From positions 1-60,432 of the forward strand of contig JAHDKR010000003.1 of NCBI GenBank assembly GCA_018436785.1: DNA of 60,432 nucleotides, read 5' to 3'. Below the pieces are notes generated by a model. The model was given only the letters and a program-made list of their open reading frames with translations, had not been told where the DNA came from and made no database searches. The position numbers and the translations under genes are program-made. Of this stretch, positions 42,664 to 50,557 are shown in pieces (positions within the stretch are counted from its first letter, which is position 1; the number at the start of each line of letters is the position of its first letter). The stretch comes from Synergistaceae bacterium. GTDB lineage: Bacteria; Synergistota; Synergistia; Synergistales; Aminobacteriaceae.

Positions 42664-44826
42664 ATGTCAAAAAAAATGACAGCGCTCTTCTGCACCCTGA
42701 TCTTTCTGTTCGCACTCGTCCACGCGCCCGTCCGCGCAGAAGCGCAGGAAGACTACGACCCCCAGTTCACCATGCTCACGCTCAACATGGCGATCGTCTC
42801 GGTGTACAACATCGTCAGCACGCAGGACCGCATCGTGCTGGACCAGGAGTACGAGAACATCATCAACAACCTGAAGCTGGGGAACATCGAGGACGACTAC
42901 GAGATCAAAGCCCTCTACGACGAGCTGATGCTCATCATCTCCAACACCAGGCTCAGAGAAGAAGAGAAGGTCAGATTCCTGGAGAAGTTCGACCGGCGCG
43001 AGAAAGAAGCCATCGTTGGAGCGATCTCCGGAATACGCGCCTATGGAGGAGATCCCTGGAGTTTTTTAGGGAGCCTGCTCACATCGAGTGTGTCGGCGTA
43101 TTTCAGCTACAGGGATTCGATCAACCAGATGCAGTACGAACTCGGGGACGAAATGTGGCAGCTTCGAAAAGAGCAGGTAGAGGACTTCGACGATCTTCAG
43201 CGACGGCTGCTGAGCTCCTCGTGGTCGCTGCTACGAAAGTACCGCCTCCCAGACGAGTACCGCATCACCCAGCGCGATCTGGACGATTTTAGCAAGGCAG
43301 TTCAGGAGCAGGACAAGAGTCGCGCCGTCCGTATGTTCAAAGCGCTGGAGGCGAACTTCAAGGCCTACCCCACCTTCTGGTACTTCTACGGCAGGGCGGC
43401 GATGATGAACAGCGACGAAAAGCTTGCGGAGAAGTGCTTCGAGGAGTTCGAGCGAGTCTGGCGTCCGGTGTTGCGCCAGGACCCGTACAAGCTGGAAGTC
43501 GCCAAGCACAGGGTTGAGTCGCTGGTGAAACGCCACGCTCCCAAAGAGGAGATAATGGAACAGCTCGCCATCGTCGGTGAACACGCTCCTCGGGCCAACT
43601 GGAACGCCAAGCTCTTCCTCGGTGTAATGCACTTCGCCCTGGGCGAGAAGAAGGCTGGCATCGAATTCGTCGAGGAGAACATCTTCTTTGACATTGAAAA
43701 AGACCTGAGCGCGCCGATCCTCCGCTCAATGGAGCAGGACCGGCTGGATATGTCCCAGTTGGGAAGCGAGCTTCAGTCGGCCTTGCAGGAACGTGAAAAA
43801 ATCGCGGAGTATACTGCTGACGCCGAGAAAGGTGATGCTGTTGCTCAGTATAATTTGGGGGTTATTTATGTAGATGGAATTGCAGTTTCGAAAGATTATC
43901 TTCAGGCAGAAAAGTGGTTCCGAAAGTCTGCTGAACAGGGGCATTCTGTAGCTCAGTTTTTATTGGGCGTTATGTATGCACAAGGCGAAGGCGTGCCCCA
44001 AGATGAAAGGCAAGCGGTGGATTGGTGGAGAAGGAGCGCTGAACAAGGATCTGATGTCTCCCAGGAGAGGCTTGGTATGGCGTACTTAAAAGGAAAAGGG
44101 GTACCTCAAGATTTCTACCAAGCTGCAAAGTGGTTTCGTGCGTCTGCTCAACAAGGAAATGCACAAGCACAAATAAACCTTTCCGCGCTTTATTTTTCTG
44201 GTCAAGGGGTTCCCCAGGATGATAAACAGGGAATGGCTTGGTGTCGTAAAGCTGCTGAACAAGGATTTGCTGAAGCTCAATATAGACTGGGTCTTTTTTA
44301 TAAGGATGGATACAAAATGCCTCAGGATGATAGACAAGCGGTGGAGTGGTATCTGAAGGCAGCTGTACAGGGACATGCTGGTGCACAAACACAGTTGGGA
44401 GTAATGTATGCGACTGGAAAGGGAGTTTCTGAGGATGATGTTAAAGCAGTGGAGTGGCACCGAAAAGCTGCTGAGCAGGGTCATGTTTTAGCCCAGCTCA
44501 GATTGTCCGCTATGTATGCCTTGGGGGAAGGAGTCGCAAAGGATTATCGCCAAGCAGTAAATTGGGGCAGGAAAGCTGCTGAACAAGGGGATGTAACAGC
44601 ACAGTATCTGATGGGAGTGTTCCTTCCAGATGCAGAAGGAGAAAATGTGAACCACTCCGAAGTATACTTTTGGTATTATCTTGCCTTTCTTAATGGTCAT
44701 CCAGATGCAAAAGAAATGGTTGATTCAATAGAAGAGAATGCGAACCAACTCAATTTATCGAAGGATGATATTGAAAAAGCTCGGCGAAGAGCGACGAAGA
44801 TATCTGAACAACAGAAGAAAAAATAG
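42664..44826 (+). CDS. exported Sel1-repeat protein with composite base content
   Basis: 720 residues. A signal peptide ends in APVRA before EAQEDYDPQF. Residues ~30-375 are a helical, charged region I do not recognise, ending in a TPR-like stretch. From ~380 there are about eight Sel1 units of 36 residues with the pattern 'A..QLG.MY..G.GV..D...A..W..KAAEQG'. The first part of the gene is GC-rich like its neighbours; from about 43800 the codons become strongly AT-rich. The repeat part may have come from another source. Sel1 repeats bind proteins, often in envelope or host-interaction settings. GGAGG supports ATG 42664. Confidence 0.82.
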   Translation: MSKKMTALFCTLIFLFALVHAPVRAEAQEDYDPQFTMLTLNMAIVSVYNIVSTQDRIVLDQEYENIINNLKLGNIEDDYEIKALYDELMLIISNTRLREEEKVRFLEKFDRREKEAIVGAISGIRAYGGDPWSFLGSLLTSSVSAYFSYRDSINQMQYELGDEMWQLRKEQVEDFDDLQRRLLSSSWSLLRKYRLPDEYRITQRDLDDFSKAVQEQDKSRAVRMFKALEANFKAYPTFWYFYGRAAMMNSDEKLAEKCFEEFERVWRPVLRQDPYKLEVAKHRVESLVKRHAPKEEIMEQLAIVGEHAPRANWNAKLFLGVMHFALGEKKAGIEFVEENIFFDIEKDLSAPILRSMEQDRLDMSQLGSELQSALQEREKIAEYTADAEKGDAVAQYNLGVIYVDGIAVSKDYLQAEKWFRKSAEQGHSVAQFLLGVMYAQGEGVPQDERQAVDWWRRSAEQGSDVSQERLGMAYLKGKGVPQDFYQAAKWFRASAQQGNAQAQINLSALYFSGQGVPQDDKQGMAWCRKAAEQGFAEAQYRLGLFYKDGYKMPQDDRQAVEWYLKAAVQGHAGAQTQLGVMYATGKGVSEDDVKAVEWHRKAAEQGHVLAQLRLSAMYALGEGVAKDYRQAVNWGRKAAEQGDVTAQYLMGVFLPDAEGENVNHSEVYFWYYLAFLNGHPDAKEMVDSIEENANQLNLSKDDIEKARRRATKISEQQKKK

Positions 44827-44889
44827 AAATAGAGTTAGCAAATGGTGTTTGAAAATAGCCGATTGTTCTATTTTATTGTTGGAGGGTTG

Positions 44890-45735
44890 ATGGTGTATAA
44901 GTTCCGTTCGATCATTTTGAGTTATTTTCTTATAGTTTTATGCTTTTCTGTTTTACTTCTCTTTCCGTTGCCGGAGGGGGAAGCCTCAGGTCAGGCAGCC
45001 TTGTTTTTCAACGATCTCTTCGGAACCGTTGACAGCTCCTCCTCAAGGCGATTGCAGCCTCTGTGGGATGCAGTGGAATCAATGATCGACTCCTACGACC
45101 CTCGTGAATTGCAACGAAGAAACCCTGATTTGCAGTGGTTCAAAACAGACAGGAGCTTTGACCGATGGCTTCTGTTCCACTGGGGGTTCACTCTGAAGGC
45201 GAATACCGCGACCATTGGCAACGGTTCGGTAGGAAAAGCATTGCAGGATAAGATACGCAAAGATATGAACGACTGGCTTCGCGAAATGGAAAGACAGAAG
45301 AAGCCGGAAAAAGAGAAAGGAGATTTCCGGAACAAAGCCGAACGCACTCTCTTTGATGCAATAGAGAAAATGGGTCTTGAACGGGAAAGAAAGATGAAAG
45401 AGACGGTGTATCGGACAATGAACCCTGGAAGCTACAAAAAAGCGGGAGAATTTGCCGTAATTCTTTACAACGCGTATCTGTTGAATAAGTTTCTTTCTTC
45501 CAGCGAACAGCTTCGGGATAGGAACATAATAGACTCCATCATCAAGGAAATAAAGCGAGAGGGACTTGAGCCTGCAGTACGTGGTTCCGACCTGGAACGA
45601 CAGATGCAACAGGAAATCCTCTCGCGTTGCGAAGAGGCGATTCGACAAGGCAGCGGCGTGACGCAGAGGCACAAGATAGAATCCTTCCTGGAAGCCCTGC
45701 AGTACGCGATGCCCCGGATTGTTCGGCAAAAATGA
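44890..45735 (+). CDS. exported protein of unknown function
   Basis: About 281 residues. A basic start and a hydrophobic segment (~7-28) end near PLPEGEASG, a likely signal peptide. The mature protein is polar and helical, with a DRWLLFHWGFT motif near residue 98 and a Lys/Glu-rich stretch (~135-170). No domain is recognised. ATG 44890 or GTG 44893 follow GGAGGG. It lies 63 bases behind the Sel1 gene and shares its moderate AT bias, so the two may form an acquired pair. Confidence 0.55.
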   Translation: MVYKFRSIILSYFLIVLCFSVLLLFPLPEGEASGQAALFFNDLFGTVDSSSSRRLQPLWDAVESMIDSYDPRELQRRNPDLQWFKTDRSFDRWLLFHWGFTLKANTATIGNGSVGKALQDKIRKDMNDWLREMERQKKPEKEKGDFRNKAERTLFDAIEKMGLERERKMKETVYRTMNPGSYKKAGEFAVILYNAYLLNKFLSSSEQLRDRNIIDSIIKEIKREGLEPAVRGSDLERQMQQEILSRCEEAIRQGSGVTQRHKIESFLEALQYAMPRIVRQK

Positions 45736-45871
45736 ATATGTTCGATAATTTGCAGAGCTTGAAGGTGTGTCCGGGAGTCCATGCATGAGATGGACGGAGA
45801 AACGCACTGAGTAGTTGCATTGGATAATGCCACCCGGAGATGAGGAGGTCGTTGTACCCTCGATCGCTTCC

Positions 45872-45914
45872 TTGCAAAACCTCTTTGCTTATGTATAATT
45901 GAATAGGTTTTGCA
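45872..45914 (+). promoter_or_regulatory. AbiE promoter flanked by a 10 bp inverted repeat
   Basis: TTGCAA (45872-45877) and TATAAT (45894-45899) are 16 bases apart. TGCAAAACCT (45873-45882) and AGGTTTTGCA (45905-45914) are perfect inverted arms that enclose the -10. AbiEi antitoxins are known to repress their promoter through inverted repeats, so this is a strong operator candidate. Confidence 0.75.
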
Positions 45915-45929
45915 CAGGAGGTATTTCGT

Positions 45930-46526
45930 ATGGAAAACCGAACGAAGGTGCTTGCGCTCGCAAGGAGAAAGGGGATACTTCGCGCCGAAGACTTTGAGTC
46001 CGCCGGTATTTCGAGGAATTACCTGTACTCCTTTCATAAAATGGGGCTGCTTTGCAGGAACGCCAGAGGACTCTACAGCCTGCCGGAGGCTCCGACGACG
46101 GAGCGCGCGCTCTTTGCCGAGATCGCAAAGCGGGTTCCGCGCGCCGTGGTGTGTCTCCTTTCAGCGCTTCTCTTTCACGAGATCACCACGCAGCTCCCTC
46201 GCGAAATTTGGCTGGCAGTTCCAAGGGGTTCCTGGAGGCCGAATAGCCTCTATCCTCCGCTGATTCTAACCTATCTCTCCGGCGAGGCGTACTCTTTCGG
46301 CATCGAGAAGTACGACGTCGGAGGTGTCGAGGTAAAAGTGTATTCTCCGGCGAAGACCGTCGCGGACTGTTTCAAATTTAGAAACAAGGTGGGGCTCGAC
46401 GTTGCCATAGAGGCTCTCCGGGAGGTATGGCGCTCACGGAAAGCGACCGCCGACGAACTTTTTCGCGCCGCTGAGATAAACAGGGTTGCTCGAACGATGC
46501 GTCCCTATATGGAGGCCATCGTATGA
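45930..46526 (+). CDS. abiEi: type IV antitoxin, AbiEi family transcriptional regulator
   Basis: 198 residues. The N-terminal winged-helix (~1-55, LARRKGILRAEDFESAGISR) precedes a domain with YSLPEAPTTERALFAEIAKR and a C-terminal AbiEi region containing YSPAKTVADCFKFRNKVGLD. AbiEi represses the operon and counters AbiEii without binding it. CAGGAGG precedes ATG 45930. Its stop overlaps the toxin start by 4 bases. The inverted repeat at 45873-45914 is its probable operator. Confidence 0.9.
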   Translation: MENRTKVLALARRKGILRAEDFESAGISRNYLYSFHKMGLLCRNARGLYSLPEAPTTERALFAEIAKRVPRAVVCLLSALLFHEITTQLPREIWLAVPRGSWRPNSLYPPLILTYLSGEAYSFGIEKYDVGGVEVKVYSPAKTVADCFKFRNKVGLDVAIEALREVWRSRKATADELFRAAEINRVARTMRPYMEAIV

Positions 46527-47455
46527 GTCGGGCGGAGAAACGCGATCTTCCTCGCTCGATATTTCACAGACTGTTGAACAAGGCGAAGGAGAACGGAGAT
46601 GATTTCAATCTCCTGCTCTCCAGATACGGGATGGAGAGATTGCTTTTTCGGCTGAGTGTCTCGCCGTATGCCGAGCGCTTCATTTTGAAGGGAGCTAGCC
46701 TTTTTCTGGTTTGGAAAGGGCGGGGGTATCGCGTTACCAGAGATGTGGATCTTCTTGGTTCGGGCAATCCCGAACCATCGGTTCTTTTCGAGATTTTTCG
46801 AGCTGTGTGCGAAACCGAATGTCCGGAGGACGGAATGGAGTATCCTACGGATTGTGTACGGGCTGTGGAAATTCGAGAGGGGCGTGAATATACGGGAGTA
46901 CGGATAACGATGACAGGGTTGTTGCATCATGCGCGCATCCCCCTGCAACTGGATGTCGGTTTCGGAGATGTCATAACACCTGCTGCGGAGGCGGTAGAGT
47001 ATCCTGTGATTTTGGACGGTCCAGCTCCACGGCTGCGAGCCTACCCGAAGTATACGCTTTTGGCAGAAAAACTGGAGGCGATGGTGGGGCTGGGTTTTGC
47101 AAACAGCAGGATGAAGGATTTTTTCGATATGTGGGTGCTGTCGACGTTGTTCGGTTTTGATGGAGAAGTTCTGAGCCGAGCGGTTTCGAACACCTTCCAT
47201 CGTCGGCGAACGTCTTTACCGGAAGCGCTTCCGTTTGCCTTCACCGCATCGTTTTACGACGATCAGCAGAAGAAGGCGCAGTGGAAAGCCTTTGTTCGAA
47301 AAACAAAGCCCGATGTGGTCGTGGAATCCCTGAGTTCAGTCGTCTCGGATTTGCTCCCGTTCATCATGCCGGTTTTGGAAAGCCTAAGAAGCGAGATCCC
47401 TTTCCAAAAGAACTGGCTTCCTGGAAAGGGATGGATAGACTCGAAGGAGGATTGA
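46523..47455 (+). CDS. abiEii: type IV toxin, AbiEii-family nucleotidyltransferase
   Basis: 310 residues. The nucleotidyltransferase motif is GYRVTRDVDLLGSGNPEP near residue 75, with the metal-binding DVD. The region around residue 185 (KYTLLAEKLEAMVGLG) is the second conserved AbiEii block, including a Lys and Glu that bind nucleotide. A C-terminal helical part follows (~220-310). AbiEii/MenT-type toxins transfer nucleotides to RNA such as tRNA acceptor ends. The gene appears intact and is translationally coupled to its antitoxin. Confidence 0.9.
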   Translation: MSRAEKRDLPRSIFHRLLNKAKENGDDFNLLLSRYGMERLLFRLSVSPYAERFILKGASLFLVWKGRGYRVTRDVDLLGSGNPEPSVLFEIFRAVCETECPEDGMEYPTDCVRAVEIREGREYTGVRITMTGLLHHARIPLQLDVGFGDVITPAAEAVEYPVILDGPAPRLRAYPKYTLLAEKLEAMVGLGFANSRMKDFFDMWVLSTLFGFDGEVLSRAVSNTFHRRRTSLPEALPFAFTASFYDDQQKKAQWKAFVRKTKPDVVVESLSSVVSDLLPFIMPVLESLRSEIPFQKNWLPGKGWIDSKED

Positions 47456-47471
47456 GGTACAAGAGCTGAAG

Positions 47472-47786
47472 CTACTTTTCCACAAGCGGGCGGATGCGTT
47501 CAACCTCTTTGCCGACCTCCTGCCGCGCTTCCCAGAGATCCACTTCCTGCTGGGCGTCCAGCCAGAATTCGGGAGAGTTGCCGAAGAGCCGGGCGAGGCG
47601 TAAAGCCATTACCGGGGTCAGAGAGCGCCGCTCTCGAAGCAACTCGTTCACCGTCTGCCGGGAAACCGCGATAGCGTTTGCGAGTCCGGATGCAGACAGC
47701 CCGAACTCTGGCAGAAAATCCTCCCTGAGCATCGTGCCAGGATGCGTAGGTGGTATCTCTCTTTGCTGCGTGTTGGGTATACTCAT
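47472..47786 (-). CDS. higA: HigA-type antitoxin (XRE family)
   Basis: 104 residues. Residues ~15-75 hold the XRE helix-turn-helix: HPGTMLREDFLPEFGLSASG, then ANAIAVSRQTVNELLRERRS. The region FGNSPEFWLDAQQEVDLWEA is typical of HigA. HigA normally neutralises a HigB ribosome-dependent RNase and represses the operon. Only remains of higB are found upstream, so this is a solitary antitoxin. It is convergent with abiEii, 16 bases away. Confidence 0.88.
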   Translation of the reverse strand: MSIPNTQQREIPPTHPGTMLREDFLPEFGLSASGLANAIAVSRQTVNELLRERRSLTPVMALRLARLFGNSPEFWLDAQQEVDLWEARQEVGKEVERIRPLVEK

Positions 47787-47945
47787 GCTGAAGCCTCATC
47801 TCAGAGAAGTCGACTATTCCGACCTCATAGGCATCACCGCCGGGAGTGAAAGAAAAGCAAATACGCCACTGATGAATTGTAAGAAAAGAGAGCATTCTCT
47901 CTCTTCTGGGCACTCCCGAGGAGCCCGGTACCCTCCCGTGGTTGT
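47780..47945 (-). pseudogene. decayed higB toxin remnant
   Basis: Immediately upstream of higA one frame gives IHQWRICFSFTPGGDAYEVG followed by IVDF, the conserved C-terminal end of HigB. Just before it another frame gives KRENALFSYN, so a one-base shift separates the two near 47875. The HigB N-terminal half is missing, and the next toxin gene ends at 47949. The frame also runs through into higA without the usual stop. The toxin is therefore inactive by truncation and frameshift. Confidence 0.6.
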
Positions 47946-47948
47946 ACG

Positions 47949-48218
47949 CTATTCGTAATGGCTCCACATACGGAGCACTTTCACCGTTCGCTCCGTTTCG
48001 ATCACTTGGTAGACCAGACGATGGCGGATGTTGATTCGGCGGGAACATGCGCCTGAAAGATCGCCGACGAGCTTTTCAAAAGGCGGAGGGGATCGGTAGG
48101 GGTCTTCACGCAGGAGCGCGAGAAGCTGTTCCGCCTTGGGTTTCAGCCCCGCCGAAAGCAGCTTTTCTGCATCTTTCAGAGCCTCCTTGGTGAAAACAAC
48201 TTTCCACGATCCTACCAT
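47949..48218 (-). CDS. RelE-superfamily toxin, Txe/YoeB type
   Basis: 89 residues. The start MVGSWKVVFTKEALKDAEKL, the central PFEKLVGDLSGACSRRINIRHRLVYQV block and the end LRMWSHYE are the usual YoeB/Txe landmarks; each is positioned at about residues 1, 48 and 82. The final His-Tyr pair is a catalytic feature of the family. It cleaves mRNA on the ribosome. The start overlaps the antitoxin's stop by 7 bases, typical of antitoxin-toxin operons. Confidence 0.9.
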   Translation of the reverse strand: MVGSWKVVFTKEALKDAEKLLSAGLKPKAEQLLALLREDPYRSPPPFEKLVGDLSGACSRRINIRHRLVYQVIETERTVKVLRMWSHYE

Positions 48219-48454
48219 CCGATATCCTCGGCGCACTCTTCCACCGTCGTTGCCATCCCTTCGATGATGGAGTCGCGCATTCCGGGGATGCTGCACAGAA
48301 AGAGCGTCTCTTCCATGGCCCTCCAGTCGGACTCACTGACCAGCACGGCCGCGTTGCGTTTTCCCGCGATGCGCACCGGAACGTGGGTATCCGCCACCTC
48401 GTCAAGAAGCTGAAAGAGCCGTTTTCGGGCTTCCGTTGCTGTGATGTCGCTCAT
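48212..48454 (-). CDS. Phd/YefM-family antitoxin
   Basis: 80 residues starting MSDITATEARKRLFQLLDEV, the Phd/YefM DNA-binding N-terminal fold. NAAVLVSESDWRAMEETLFL marks the end of that fold. The acidic tail EECAEDIGW should wrap the toxin. AGGAGGTG precedes ATG 48454. It neutralises the YoeB-type toxin encoded next and should autorepress the operon. Confidence 0.9.
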   Translation of the reverse strand: MSDITATEARKRLFQLLDEVADTHVPVRIAGKRNAAVLVSESDWRAMEETLFLCSIPGMRDSIIEGMATTVEECAEDIGW

Positions 48455-48624
48455 ATCTTCACCTCCTGTGGTACGTTCTATGCTACATGATGTCTGCGGC
48501 GAGGTCAAACGCCGGAGTGCAGCGTCACCACCGTTCGCTCTTCCCAAGAAGCCGTATTTGTCACGATGCCTTCCTCTTTCTTCGATGCTATCATGCTCGA
48601 AAACATGCGAAGGAGCGTGTGCTC

Positions 48625-49209
48625 ATGCGAAACGGAATATGGGGCGCTGCATTGTGCGCGATCCTGTCGGCGGCGATTTTTCTCGCGGGAGTGTCTGCTG
48701 TAAAACTCTATGCTCAAGAAATCCCGGGGACGTCGGTCGGAAGAAAAGCCGCCATCGGCATCATGTCGCGCGAGATCAGCGCGGCGATGACCCCGTGGAA
48801 GATCAAGGGGCCAGTACGGAAGGCGACGGAGTACTCGCGGCATATTTGGGACGCCTGCGAACTCTACAAGGTCGACCCCTTTCTGGTCGCCGCGCTGGTC
48901 TGCGTGGAGTCGGAGGGGCGGGCGGACGCCGTTTCGCATTCACGGGTCGGCCTGATGCAGGTGAACGTGCAGGAGAATATGGCCTGGATCACGAAGCACT
49001 TCCCGAAGATCAAGACCGTGGACGACCTGCTCAAGGCGCGGAACAACGTGATGGCGGGGGCGTTCGCCCTCTCCGCCGCGATGCGGAGTTCGGAGGACGT
49101 CCGGACGGCGCTGTTCAAATACCTCGGTACGGAGGATGAACGGCAGGTTGGGAAGATACTCGACGTCGTCGGTCGAATGAACACGGCGGCGCAAGCCGGA
49201 AGAAAATAA
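48625..49209 (+). CDS. lytic transglycosylase-like (SLT) exported protein
   Basis: 194 residues. An N-terminal hydrophobic segment (~5-25) acts as signal peptide or anchor. The SLT fold follows: YKVDPFLVAALVCVESEGRA, then SRVGLMQVNV, with the catalytic Glu in VESEG near residue 96 and the GLMQV motif near 112. NNVMAGAFALSAAM is the third conserved block. It cuts peptidoglycan glycan strands in the periplasm. ATG 48625 lies 9 bases after AGGAG. Single gene, divergent from the antitoxin. Confidence 0.85.
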   Translation: MRNGIWGAALCAILSAAIFLAGVSAVKLYAQEIPGTSVGRKAAIGIMSREISAAMTPWKIKGPVRKATEYSRHIWDACELYKVDPFLVAALVCVESEGRADAVSHSRVGLMQVNVQENMAWITKHFPKIKTVDDLLKARNNVMAGAFALSAAMRSSEDVRTALFKYLGTEDERQVGKILDVVGRMNTAAQAGRK

Positions 49210-49329
49210 GAGAAAGAATACGGAAATCGCGGTGTGTTGAAGTACGGGGGGACCCCGTCCGCGTGTTCCTTTCCTTGCGCGCTTCTCCCTGCTACAATGT
49301 GAAGAAACACACCAGAAGGAGGTTCCGCC

Positions 49330-50229
49330 ATGCTTTCAGTTTCCGACGTGGTCTTTTCCTTTTCGCCCGAACATCCGCCCGTAGCGCGGGTGAGTCCCGG
49401 GGATATGGTGCGCTTCATGACGAAGGACTGTTTCTGCGATCAGGTGACGGGAGCGTCCGACCTCGTGACGGCGATTGATTTCGACAGGGTGAACCCCGCC
49501 ACAGGCCCGGTCTTCGTGGAGGGCGCCGAGCCGGGGGATACGCTGTGTGCGGAGATTCTTTCCATCGACGTCGCGGAAAAGGGAATCGCCTGCACGCTGC
49601 CGGATTCCGGGCCGCTGATCGGGTGGTGCGAGCTGCGCACCAAGGTGATCGAGGTACGCGAGGGGAAAGCGATCTTCAACGACCTCGTCTTCCCGGTGCG
49701 TCCGATGGTCGGCGTCATCGGAACGGCTCCCGCCGAGGGCGCGGTGGTCTGCGGCCAGCCCGGAGCGCACGGAGGCAACCTCGACTGCAAGTTCATGACC
49801 GCGGGCGCCAAGGCGTATTTCCCCGTTCGGACACGGGGCGCGCTCTTTCAGCTCGGCGATCTGCACGCTTCGATGGGCGACGGCGAGATCGGCGGTACGG
49901 GGATCGAAATCGGGGGAACGGTGCTTGTCCGGCTGCACTTGATCAAAAATCTGCCGCTCGACTGGCCTATGTTGGAGACAGGCGACATGATCCATACGCT
50001 CGCCAGCGGTCCGGAGTTCGTCGCTGTACAGCGGGAGGCCGCACGCCAGATGCAGCGGCTGATCGCGGCGGCCTGGGGGTGGGACGAAACGGACGCGGCG
50101 CTTTACCTTTCCGTGAGGGGCGATTCCGCGATCTGCCAGACCTGCCAGCCCAGCACGTTCGATATGGTGCTGCGCATGGGAATACCGAAAGAACCGGGGA
50201 AGGCGCGCCTTCTCCCCCTGCCGGGATAA
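49330..50229 (+). CDS. acetamidase/formamidase family protein
   Basis: 299 residues, cytosolic. Family landmarks include NPATGPVFVEGAEPGDTL near residue 55, GQPGAHGGNLDCKFMTAGAK near 142 and LGDLHASMGDGEIGGTGIE near 175, the last with metal- and substrate-contacting acidic and His residues. It hydrolyses formamide or short amides to ammonia and a carboxylate. GGAGG precedes ATG 49330. TACAAT at 49293-49298 may be its -10 box. Single gene facing a convergent operon. Confidence 0.9.
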   Translation: MLSVSDVVFSFSPEHPPVARVSPGDMVRFMTKDCFCDQVTGASDLVTAIDFDRVNPATGPVFVEGAEPGDTLCAEILSIDVAEKGIACTLPDSGPLIGWCELRTKVIEVREGKAIFNDLVFPVRPMVGVIGTAPAEGAVVCGQPGAHGGNLDCKFMTAGAKAYFPVRTRGALFQLGDLHASMGDGEIGGTGIEIGGTVLVRLHLIKNLPLDWPMLETGDMIHTLASGPEFVAVQREAARQMQRLIAAAWGWDETDAALYLSVRGDSAICQTCQPSTFDMVLRMGIPKEPGKARLLPLPG

Positions 50230-50239
50230 AGCAGAAGAG

Positions 50240-50261
50240 AGGCTTCCCGTCCGGGAGGCCT
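50240..50261. terminator. hairpin between convergent genes
   Basis: AGGCTTCCCG and CGGGAGGCCT pair at 9 of 10 positions across a 2-base loop, with further G/C pairing outside. No long T-run. Confidence 0.45.
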
Positions 50262-50297
50262 CCCTCGAATTTCCGTATGCCTGCATGCGCCGTTCCG

Positions 50298-50555
50298 TCA
50301 GGGCGTCCGCTCTCCGAGCAGCCCGCGCAGCACTGCGGCGCCGACGGCGTGGACGTTGCGGACTGCCGCCTCAACCGAGCTGTACTCGTCGCCCCCCTCG
50401 CTCATCAGGCTCTCGTAGGCCGAAGCCCCCTTCCACTGCATGGCGAAGTTGGAAACCGACCTGAGGATGATCACCCGCTCCGGATCGGCCTTTGCCAGTT
50501 GAGAGAGGCTGGCGCCTTCGTCTTCCCGCGTGCTCAGGTCGACGATAGCCTCTGC
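50298..50555 (-). pseudogene. remnant of a purine nucleoside permease-like gene
   Basis: Right after the AOR stop, the minus strand is open for ~85 residues to TGA 50298. It reads STREDEGASLSQLAKADPER, then VIILRSVSNFAMQ and AYESL, with a C-terminal VHAVGAAVLRGLL. This resembles the C-terminal fifth of the NUP purine nucleoside permease family (its LR-x-ASN motif). No ATG, GTG or TTG start lies at the head of the frame and the N-terminal four fifths are missing, so it is a 5'-truncated remnant. Other nucleosidase families are possible. Confidence 0.55.
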
Positions 50556-50557
50556 GC

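Noticed and set aside
43800..44700. A tandem DNA repeat or CRISPR-like array
   Set aside because: The periodicity is at the protein level (Sel1 units of 36 residues); the DNA repeats are not identical and there are no spacers.
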